Source: Bordetella parapertussis (GTDB lineage Bacteria; Pseudomonadota; Gammaproteobacteria; Burkholderiales; Burkholderiaceae). Taken from it: a stretch of DNA of 17,278 nucleotides. Position numbers and translations under genes: made by a program. This document shows, piece after piece, positions 10,631 through 16,978 of the stretch. The notes under the pieces are model-generated. The model was given only the letters and a program-made list of their open reading frames with translations. It did no database searches and was not told where the DNA came from. Location of the stretch: NCBI GenBank assembly GCA_945901665.1, contig CAMDLJ010000013.1, forward strand, positions 1 through 17,278. Reading direction: 5' to 3'. Position 1 is the stretch's first letter; every line of letters starts with the position of its first letter.

Positions 10631-11185
10631 ATGATTAACCCGTGGTGGGCGTTGGTGTGTTTGGCACTGCTGGTCTTTTGGGGCCTGGGCGCATACAACC
10701 GATTGGTGCGCTTGCGCGCTGCCGTTGGTCATAATCTGGCCGTGATTGACAACCATTTGACGCGTTATGAAGAGCTGGTGGAGTTGGCTGTGACGGCCGC
10801 CGCATCGGCCCCCTTTGGTTGGCAATCCTCCATTGCCCCGGAGCTGGGTGCCGCCCATTGGACACGGTTGCAAACGGCTGCGCGCAAAACAGCCATTGCC
10901 ATGGCCCACTGGCAAGACCTGCTGTTTTCCCAAGCTGCAGCGCGCGCTTTGCGTGAAAGCAAGTTGGAACTGTCGCAAGCCTGGCAGTCGATCAACCACC
11001 CGGATGTTTACTACATCACCGTATCGCCAGAATTGCAATCGCGCTGGACAGAACTGGATGTGTTGATACAGCCCGATGTGGACCGATACAACCAAGCGGT
11101 GATCCATTACAACGCGGCCATCGCGCAATTGCCCGCGTTGTTGTTGGCCCGTTTGTTCTCTTTTCACTCGGCCAGTCCACTGTGA
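10631..11185 (+). CDS. LemA-family membrane protein, divergent
   Basis: This 184-residue protein is recognisable as LemA family. It has one N-terminal membrane segment (residues about 5-20), followed by the family-like AYNRLVRLR (21-29). The C-terminal signature YNQAVIHYN (153-161) is followed by a hydrophobic stretch and ARLF. The middle should be alpha-helical. LemA proteins are widespread, and no biochemical activity is known to me. The copy is divergent: the family stretch resembling RRxDLIPNLV is replaced by RYEELVELAV. The ATG at 10631 has only a weak TAGG ahead of it. It begins 13 bases after the rpoC terminator and overlaps rsmB by four bases (GTGA), so the two are probably translationally coupled. 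Family call fairly sure; function unknown. Confidence 0.8.
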   Translation: MINPWWALVCLALLVFWGLGAYNRLVRLRAAVGHNLAVIDNHLTRYEELVELAVTAAASAPFGWQSSIAPELGAAHWTRLQTAARKTAIAMAHWQDLLFSQAAARALRESKLELSQAWQSINHPDVYYITVSPELQSRWTELDVLIQPDVDRYNQAVIHYNAAIAQLPALLLARLFSFHSASPL

Positions 11186-12516
11186 CGGTTGACAGCATTG
11201 CGCAAGCTCTGCCCTTGTGGCAGCAATTGCAAGCCACGGCCGGTGCCTTGGCGGCTGTGGCCAAAGGTGAATCTGCCAATGCCGCACTGCAACGCGTGGC
11301 CAACCCACTGCGCCCTGGCGTGCAGTCATTGTTGTTCGCTACCTTGCGCCATTGGGGGCGTGCGCATGCTTTGCGCGCCCTCTTGGCCCAGCGTTCGCCA
11401 CCGCCAGAGGTGGACAGTTTGTTGTGTGTGGCCTTGGCCTTGTGTTGGGCGCCAGAGCAGTCACCTTATGAGCCATTCACCTTGGTCAACCAAACCGTGG
11501 AGGCCGCCAAAAACAGCCCCAAGATGAAAGCGCAAGCGACATTTGTCAACGCTTGTTTGCGCCGTTTTTTGCGCGAGCGCGATGCCTTGGTCGCTGCCAC
11601 CGACAACGACCTGCAAGCACGCTGGAACCACCCCCCCTGGTGGGTGGCGCAATTGCAGCGCGACCACCCGCACCATTGGGCGCAGGTGCTGCGTGCTGGC
11701 CAAATGGCCGCGCCCATGGTGATGCGCGTCAATCTGCGCCGCATACAGCGTTCAGAGTTGGCAGCACTTTGGTTGGCACAAGGCCTGTCCTCGCAAGAAG
11801 TTGGTGCACATGGCTTGCTGTTAACGCAGGCCATGCCCGTGGATCGCATTCCTGGCTTTGCTGATGGTCTGTGTTCGGTGCAGGACGCTGGGGCCCAAAT
11901 GGCCGCACCCCTTCTGTTGCAGGCCTTGCCAGGGCACAGCGCACAAACGCGCATCCTGGATGCTTGTGCGGCACCGGGCGGTAAAACGGCGCACTTGCTG
12001 GAACTGTCTGACGCGCAAGTGGTGGCGCTGGATGTTGACCCCGTGCGGTGCGAACGCATCCATGGCAATTTAGAGCGGCTGGGGCTTCGCGCGCAAGTCA
12101 AGGTGGGCGATGCTGCCCACAGTGGTGCCTGGTGGGACGAGCAGCCTTTTGACGCCATTTTGCTCGACGCACCCTGCACCGCCTCAGGCATTGTGCGGCG
12201 CCACCCCGATGTGCCTTGGCTGCGCCGCAAGAGCGACGTGCCGCAGTTGGCACGCTTGCAGCAGCGGTTGATGGCGGCCCTGTGGCCTTTGCTCAAACCG
12301 GGCGGGGTGATGTTGTATTGCACCTGCTCGGTGTTCAAGGCCGAGGGCGAGGCACAGATCAAAGCGTTTCTTCAGCACAACACACATGCAATGGGTTTGC
12401 CCTGTGTGGGCCATCTATTGCCCCAAAATCGCGGAATCAGTGCCTCTGTCGCGGACAATCTGCCCTGTGATCACGATGGCTTTTTTTACGCATTGCTTCA
12501 AAAAACCTTGCGCTGA
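11182..12516 (+). CDS. rsmB: 16S rRNA (cytosine(967)-C(5))-methyltransferase
   Basis: RsmB transfers a methyl group from S-adenosylmethionine to C5 of 16S rRNA cytosine 967. The 444-residue product has an N-terminal NusB-like RNA-binding domain (about 1-150) and a C-terminal Rossmann methyltransferase domain. The methyl-donor site is DACAAPGGKTAHLLE starting at D260. Motif IV is DAPCTASG with C332, which assists product release. Motif VI is CTCS with the nucleophile C382 preceded by T381. The arginine-rich VRRHPDVPWLRR after motif IV is typical of RsmB. The GTG start overlaps the stop of the LemA-like gene. The C-terminus ends with the expected DGFFYALLQK. In many proteobacteria rsmB sits with fmt and def; here it is joined to a signalling module. 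Confidence 0.95.
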   Translation: MTVDSIAQALPLWQQLQATAGALAAVAKGESANAALQRVANPLRPGVQSLLFATLRHWGRAHALRALLAQRSPPPEVDSLLCVALALCWAPEQSPYEPFTLVNQTVEAAKNSPKMKAQATFVNACLRRFLRERDALVAATDNDLQARWNHPPWWVAQLQRDHPHHWAQVLRAGQMAAPMVMRVNLRRIQRSELAALWLAQGLSSQEVGAHGLLLTQAMPVDRIPGFADGLCSVQDAGAQMAAPLLLQALPGHSAQTRILDACAAPGGKTAHLLELSDAQVVALDVDPVRCERIHGNLERLGLRAQVKVGDAAHSGAWWDEQPFDAILLDAPCTASGIVRRHPDVPWLRRKSDVPQLARLQQRLMAALWPLLKPGGVMLYCTCSVFKAEGEAQIKAFLQHNTHAMGLPCVGHLLPQNRGISASVADNLPCDHDGFFYALLQKTLR

Positions 12517-12538
12517 ATTTCAGCGCAGTGCCCTTGGC

Positions 12539-13135
12539 ATGCGGACATGGCTTTGCGCTTGGGCACTTGTGTTGACCTGGGTGGTGTGCGCTTCCCCGGC
12601 ATGGGCCCAAAACCAGGTTGCCATGGTCAGTTTTCAAACGGAACGCAACGAAGACGTTTATCAAATGTCGGTGCAATTCGATTTGGAACTGTCCAGCACG
12701 GTTCAAGAGGCCTTGCTCAAAGGCATACCCGTTTACTTTGTGGTGGATACCAAGGTCTACCGTGACCGCTGGTATTGGTCTGACAAGTTGGTGTCTGTCG
12801 CGCAACGTCACATCCGCATCAGTTACCAACCTTTGACGCGTCGATGGCGCATGCAAGTGGCGTCGCAACCGATTGTGCAAAACGGCCTCGGCGTTTCGCT
12901 CATGCAAACCTATGACAGTTTGGAAGAGGTCATGGTCAATTTGCGGCGCCTCAATCGATGGAAATTTGCCGATGCAGCTCAAATCGAAACTGGCGCTGGG
13001 CATCGCTTGGAATTTGCCTTTTACTTGGATTTGAGCCAATTGCCGCGCCCCTTACAGATGGGAGCGGCCGGGCAGTCTGAGTGGGAGTTGGCGGTCAACA
13101 AGAGCATCCGTCTGGCCACTGAAGCCGCCCGATGA
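12539..13135 (+). CDS. DUF4390 family secreted protein
   Basis: This gene encodes 198 residues of the uncharacterised DUF4390 family. I recognise it by the MSVQFDLELSSTVQEALLKG and GIPVYFVV stretches, by VYRDRWYW, and by its position before an NtrY-like kinase. The N-terminus is a clear signal peptide: a charged MR, a hydrophobic core to about residue 20, and a likely cleavage site after AWA (residue 23). The mature protein should be periplasmic. The frame is open upstream into rsmB, but the ATG at 12539 is the start that produces a proper signal peptide. No good ribosome binding site is visible, and rsmB ends 22 bases earlier. The stop overlaps the kinase start (ATGA), so the two are probably coupled. 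A role as periplasmic partner of the kinase is inference. Confidence 0.82.
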   Translation: MRTWLCAWALVLTWVVCASPAWAQNQVAMVSFQTERNEDVYQMSVQFDLELSSTVQEALLKGIPVYFVVDTKVYRDRWYWSDKLVSVAQRHIRISYQPLTRRWRMQVASQPIVQNGLGVSLMQTYDSLEEVMVNLRRLNRWKFADAAQIETGAGHRLEFAFYLDLSQLPRPLQMGAAGQSEWELAVNKSIRLATEAAR

Positions 13136-15399
13136 AGGACGCACCAAGCCCCCGCAAAGCGCCTTGGCGGTGGCTGTGGGCTGTGGGCGTTGCAGTGACT
13201 TTGGGGCTCGGCCTGGTCTTGCTTTTCTTGCTGACCCTGGCCGCTGATAAGCAAGCCTTGTATGAGCGCAATTACGATGCATTGTTATGGCTCAACGCCA
13301 GCGTGGCCGCTGTGCTGCTGGTGGTCATTGTCTGGACCTTTTCTCGGTTGGTGATGCGTTGGCGGCGCGGCAAATTTGGGTCGCGCTTGTTGGCCAAACT
13401 GGCCATGATCTTCGCTTTGGTGGGCATGCTGCCAGGGGTGTTGATCTATGGCGTTTCTTACCAATTTGTATCGCGCTCGATTGAGAGTTGGTTTGATGTC
13501 CAAGTCGAAGGTGCCCTGGAGGCTGGCCTCAACCTGGGGCGCACCAGCCTGGACACCTTGGCCAGCGACTTGAGCAGCAAAGCACGCGTGGCCGCCGGCC
13601 AGATCAGCGACATCCCCAGCGCCAGTGCTGGTTTGGCTTTGGAGCGATTGCGCGACCAATTGGGTGCTGATGACATCATTTTGTGGAGTCCATCTGGCCA
13701 GCCATTGGCCAGTGCAGGTGCCTCTTTGTTTCAGCTCAATCCCGAACGACCGGCCAGTGTGCAATTGCGGCAATTGCGCAGTCAAGGGGTGATTTCCCAA
13801 TTGGAAGGCTTAGAGGACGGTGTGGTTGGTAAAAGCCAGCGTGCGCGGGTCAAGGTGTTGGCCATTGTGGCGGCTCCTGGCTTGGGACTGCTGGAGGAAA
13901 ACCGAATTTTGCAAGTGACCCAAACCTTGCCGCCCAATTTGGTAGCCAATGCGTTGGCCGTGGAGTTGGCCTACCGCGAATACCAGGAGCGTGCGTTGGC
14001 GCGGCAGGGCTTGCGCCGGATGTACATCGGAACCTTGACCTTGACCTTGTTCTTGGCGGTCTTTGGTGCCGTCTTGCTGGCGGTCATTTTGGGCAACCAA
14101 CTGGCGCGACCATTGCTTTTGCTGGCCCAAGGGGTGCGCGATGTGGCCGCTGGAGATTTGAGCCCCAAAGCGGTGTTTGAGAGCCGTGACGAGCTCAGTG
14201 ATCTGACGCGATCATTTGCCCAAATGACGGCGCAATTGGCGCAAGCACGCAATGCCTTGGGTGAAAGCATGGCCCAAGTTGACTTGGCGCGCGCCAATTT
14301 GCAAACCATCTTGGACAACATGAGCGCCGGTGTGATCGTGATGGATGAAACGGGCTTGGTCATTTCCTCCAACCCCGGTGCAACGCGTATTTTGCGAGTG
14401 CCCTTGGCCGCTTTTGAGGGAAAACCGCTGGGTGCAGCCCCTGGCCTTCAAGGCTTGGCCTCACAGGTGGACCATGAGTTTGCCGGTTTTGTGGGCGAGC
14501 GCAGCCAACATGGTTTGGACCATTGGCAACAGTCTTTTGAACTGGCCTCCACATCGGCGGCCATGCCCAGCCAAGGGCCGAGCGCGGGTCACAATGGCGT
14601 GACTTTGGTTGCGCGGGGCGCTGTGTTGCCCAACCAGGCCCGATTGCTGGTGTTTGACGATATCTCTGAAATTGTGTCTGCCCAGCGCGCCCAAGCTTGG
14701 GGTGATGTGGCGCGTCGCTTGGCGCATGAAATCAAAAACCCTTTGACGCCCATCCAGTTGTCCGCCGAGCGACTGGAGATGAAGCTCACCGGTAAGCTGC
14801 CCGATGGCGAGCAGGCTATTATGGTCAAGTCCATCAAAACCATCGTCGATCAGGTGGATGCCATGAAGCGACTGGTGAACGAATTTCGCGACTATGCCCG
14901 CTTGCCGGTGGCTGACCTGAAACCACTGGACTTCAATGCACTGGTGCTCGAGGTCCTGAGCTTGTATGGAGAAGAAACGGCCACAGTAGCGGTTCACACA
15001 GAATTGGACGACAAATGCCCAAGGGTGCTGGGCGACGCCTTGCAGTTGAGGCAAGTCATTCACAACTTATTGCAAAACGCGCAAGATGCCACACCCGTGG
15101 AGCGCGCCCATTTGGGGGTGATATTGCGCACGCAATGGGTCGAAACATCAGGTCGCGTTCGTTTGACGGTGATCGACCATGGCAGCGGGTTTCCGGAACA
15201 CATTTTGCAGCGCGCTTTTGAGCCCTACATCACCACCAAGCCGCGTGGCACGGGTTTGGGCTTGGCTGTGGTCAAAAAAATTGCCGACGAGCATGGCGCG
15301 CGCATTGACCTCAGAAACCGCGATATCGATGGCGTTGTCCAAGGCGCCCAAGTATCGCTATCATTCGAAGCTGAGACCCCGCATCAGCACATAATCTAG
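13132..15399 (+). CDS. NtrY-like sensor histidine kinase
   Basis: This is a 755-residue membrane histidine kinase of the NtrY type. Three N-terminal membrane segments (about 13-36, 50-72 and 88-108) are followed by a presumed extracytoplasmic region (about 110-295) and a fourth segment (about 297-320). After that come a HAMP domain (about 320-372), a PAS-like domain (about 385-500) and the kinase core. The phosphorylated histidine is H532 in RRLAHEIKNPLTP. The N box has N649 in LLQNAQDAT, G1 is DHGSGFPE from D682, and G2 is GTGLGLAV from G706. All catalytic motifs are intact. The H-box with NPLTPIQLSAERL is characteristic of NtrY. It overlaps DUF4390 by four bases and lies eight bases before its regulator. 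The signal is unknown; NtrY in other bacteria has been tied to nitrogen or redox control. Confidence 0.9.
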   Translation: MKDAPSPRKAPWRWLWAVGVAVTLGLGLVLLFLLTLAADKQALYERNYDALLWLNASVAAVLLVVIVWTFSRLVMRWRRGKFGSRLLAKLAMIFALVGMLPGVLIYGVSYQFVSRSIESWFDVQVEGALEAGLNLGRTSLDTLASDLSSKARVAAGQISDIPSASAGLALERLRDQLGADDIILWSPSGQPLASAGASLFQLNPERPASVQLRQLRSQGVISQLEGLEDGVVGKSQRARVKVLAIVAAPGLGLLEENRILQVTQTLPPNLVANALAVELAYREYQERALARQGLRRMYIGTLTLTLFLAVFGAVLLAVILGNQLARPLLLLAQGVRDVAAGDLSPKAVFESRDELSDLTRSFAQMTAQLAQARNALGESMAQVDLARANLQTILDNMSAGVIVMDETGLVISSNPGATRILRVPLAAFEGKPLGAAPGLQGLASQVDHEFAGFVGERSQHGLDHWQQSFELASTSAAMPSQGPSAGHNGVTLVARGAVLPNQARLLVFDDISEIVSAQRAQAWGDVARRLAHEIKNPLTPIQLSAERLEMKLTGKLPDGEQAIMVKSIKTIVDQVDAMKRLVNEFRDYARLPVADLKPLDFNALVLEVLSLYGEETATVAVHTELDDKCPRVLGDALQLRQVIHNLLQNAQDATPVERAHLGVILRTQWVETSGRVRLTVIDHGSGFPEHILQRAFEPYITTKPRGTGLGLAVVKKIADEHGARIDLRNRDIDGVVQGAQVSLSFEAETPHQHII

Positions 15400-15407
15400 C
15401 AGGCAAT

Positions 15408-16091
15408 ATGGCAAATATTTTGGTGGTGGACGACGAACTGGGCATTCGCGAATTGCTCTTCGAAATCCTCAATGACGAGGGTCATCAGGTGGAGTTGGCC
15501 GAAAACGCTGCCCAAGCCCGCGCAGCGCGGCAAATCAGTCGACCTGACCTGGTTTTGCTCGACATTTGGATGCCCGATACCGACGGCGTGACCCTGCTCA
15601 AAGAGTGGGCAACGGCGGGCTTGCTCAACATGCCTGTGGTGATGATGAGCGGCCACGCCACCATTGATACAGCGGTGGAGGCCACGCGGATTGGCGCACA
15701 GGCTTTTTTAGAAAAACCCATCACCTTGCAAAAACTGCTGAAAGCGGTTGAAGGGGCCTTGGCCCGAAAATCTGCAACCGCACCAGCGGCCCCTCAGCGT
15801 GTCAATCCATTGCCAATCATGGTGCCCTCGGTCACGTCGCCCCATGTGGTGGTTGCTGAGACCATGACCGCTGTGGCCTTGCCCCCGAACCATCAAAGCT
15901 TTGATCTGGATGTTCCTCTGCGAGAGGCCAGAGATGCTTTTGAAAAAGCCTATTTCGAGTTTCACCTGGCTCAAGAAAACGGTTCCATGACCCGAGTGGC
16001 AGAGAAGACGGGCCTAGAGAGAACCCACCTGTATCGCAAGCTCAAGCAACTCGGGGTTGACCTCTCACGCAGCAAACGTGGTGGTCCTTGA
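15408..16091 (+). CDS. Response regulator: receiver plus Fis-type HTH, NtrX-like without AAA+ domain
   Basis: This 227-residue regulator is the likely partner of the kinase encoded eight bases upstream. The receiver domain (about 1-120) has the acidic pair D8 and D9, the phosphoacceptor D52 in LLDIWMPD, S81 in MMSGHAT, and K103 in LEKPIT. A variable linker (about 120-170) follows. The C-terminus has a Fis-type DNA-binding helix-turn-helix at 196-216 (RVAEKTGLERTHLYRKLKQL), which closely resembles the end of NtrX and NtrC. The central AAA+ domain is absent: there is no Walker A and no GAFTGA, so it cannot open sigma-54 promoters. It may activate or repress sigma-70 promoters, as RegA/PrrA-type regulators do. 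The frame shows no scar of a recent deletion. Confidence 0.9.
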   Translation: MANILVVDDELGIRELLFEILNDEGHQVELAENAAQARAARQISRPDLVLLDIWMPDTDGVTLLKEWATAGLLNMPVVMMSGHATIDTAVEATRIGAQAFLEKPITLQKLLKAVEGALARKSATAPAAPQRVNPLPIMVPSVTSPHVVVAETMTAVALPPNHQSFDLDVPLREARDAFEKAYFEFHLAQENGSMTRVAEKTGLERTHLYRKLKQLGVDLSRSKRGGP

Positions 16092-16093
16092 GT

Positions 16094-16120
16094 TCTAGAA
16101 CCCATTACCGGTGGGCTAGA
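16094..16120. terminator. Imperfect hairpin between convergent genes (weak terminator candidate)
   Basis: TCTAG (16094-16098) and CCCA (16101-16104) pair with TGGG (16112-16115) and CTAGA (16116-16120), with an AA bulge on one side and a seven-base loop. It occupies the 32-base gap between the response regulator and the minus-strand membrane gene, where a shared terminator would be useful. There is no adjacent T-tract on either strand. The T run at 16134-16138 is 13 bases away on the + strand. The call is tentative. Confidence 0.35.
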
Positions 16121-16123
16121 GGT

Positions 16124-16717
16124 TTAGCGATCTGTTTTTAAGTGAACACGCCCAGCTACCCATTGGGCAAGACCCGTGTGGCGGACCACCCAAACAAACA
16201 ACACAGACCCGAGCACAGCACCTGCCAAGTCCCCGACTGCCATGGCCACAAAGTCTTGCACGGAGGTCTCAGAATAGACTTGCATCAGATGCCACAAAAT
16301 GAAATGCAAGCTCGGGTTGATCAAGGTGTAAATACCCGCCAGCAACAGCAACTCCTTCAACTGTGTCAATGCGACAGGTCGATGGGTCATCAAGCGCAAT
16401 AAGCCGTAGGCGGCCACCGCACTGCTGCAAGAGGCCAACACATTGACCCAGGCCAAGACATGGAAGCCTTCATTGGACAAAAGGATCAATTCAGCACAAC
16501 CCAGGGCTGTGGCACTAGTGCCCCAGAGAGGCCCCAAGATCAACAAGTTGGCTAAACGCAGAAATGAGGGCAAATAGACCCAGGAAATGTTGGGCGTGAC
16601 TTCCCAAAACTCAAACACCCAGAGGTTGGCCAAATGGGCCGACATGTACACCAAAGAGCCGACCAGCATGAGCACGGCTTTCTCAATAGAGAATGAATAA
16701 AAACCTGAGATTCGCAT
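16124..16717 (-). CDS. MASE1-like integral membrane protein without output domain
   Basis: The product of 197 residues is almost entirely hydrophobic helices, about six to seven, with a short basic C-terminus (HLKTDR). The stretch WVYLPSFLRLANLLILGPLW and the later VAMAVGDLAGAVLG resemble the MASE1 sensor domain, which normally sits in front of GGDEF or kinase domains. Here it stands alone, so it is not a complete signalling enzyme. The relation to MASE1 is a judgement from pattern, not a search. The frame can be extended to a TTG at 16744, but a near-consensus promoter lies inside that extension. The ATG at 16717 is therefore the better start, and it has no ribosome binding site. The gene converges on the response regulator gene and looks somewhat less GC-rich than it. 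Confidence 0.7.
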   Translation of the reverse strand: MRISGFYSFSIEKAVLMLVGSLVYMSAHLANLWVFEFWEVTPNISWVYLPSFLRLANLLILGPLWGTSATALGCAELILLSNEGFHVLAWVNVLASCSSAVAAYGLLRLMTHRPVALTQLKELLLLAGIYTLINPSLHFILWHLMQVYSETSVQDFVAMAVGDLAGAVLGSVLFVWVVRHTGLAQWVAGRVHLKTDR

Positions 16718-16723
16718 CACATA

Positions 16724-16751
16724 ATTATCTAAGCGAAGGGACAAGTGTCAA
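16724..16751 (-). promoter_or_regulatory. Sigma-70 promoter of the MASE1-like gene
   Basis: Read on the minus strand, a perfect -35 TTGACA (16746-16751) is followed after 16 bases by GATAAT (16724-16729), five of six matches to the -10 consensus. Transcription should begin near 16717, at or next to the ATG of the membrane protein gene. A small inverted repeat GATGT/ACATC (16770-16774 with 16782-16786) lies just upstream of the -35 box and might be an operator. Confidence 0.7.
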
Positions 16752-16884
16752 CCATGCCCGTCAGTGATTGATGTGGACAAAACATCGGCATTGTTCCGCG
16801 CTAAGCAGTGCATTTTGAGCGGGTGGGGCTATTGATGTTTTGGCCCAAAAGCCAAGCAGGGATGATGCTGGTGCGCAACGATGG

Positions 16885-16893
16885 TGCTACAAT
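16885..16893 (+). promoter_or_regulatory. Extended -10 promoter of tRNA-Phe
   Basis: TGC followed by TACAAT (16888-16893) is an extended -10 element nine bases before the first tRNA base. No good -35 is visible at the usual distance (16865-16870 reads ATGCTG). Upstream lies the near-palindrome TTTTGG-C-CCAAAA (16838-16850), of unknown function. Confidence 0.55.
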
Positions 16894-16902
16894 TTAAAGC
16901 AT

Positions 16903-16978
16903 GGCCCGGTAGCTCAGTCGGTAGAGCAGAGGATTGAAAATCCTTGTGTCGGTGGTTCGATTCCGCCCCAGGCCACCA
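16903..16978 (+). tRNA. tRNA-Phe (anticodon GAA)
   Basis: This 76-base tRNA has an encoded CCA end (16976-16978). The anticodon GAA is at 16936-16938 in the loop TTGAAAA, with a stem GAGGA/TCCTT that includes one G-T pair. The T arm is GGTGG-TTCGATT-CCGCC. The acceptor stem is GGCCCGG (16903-16909) against CCAGGCC (16968-16974). Six pairs are standard, but position 5 (C16907) faces position 68 (A16970), giving a C-A mismatch where a G would complete the helix. All other conserved tRNA positions look normal, so it is probably functional. It appears to be transcribed from its own promoter. Confidence 0.96.

Noticed and set aside
12386..12538. Upstream extension of the DUF4390 gene into rsmB
   Set aside because: Starting at 12539 gives a normal signal peptide; the extension would bury it and overlaps rsmB by 131 bases.
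16718..16744. TTG start at 16744 for the minus-strand membrane gene
   Set aside because: The -10 box lies inside this stretch, so a transcript from this promoter would not include the TTG.
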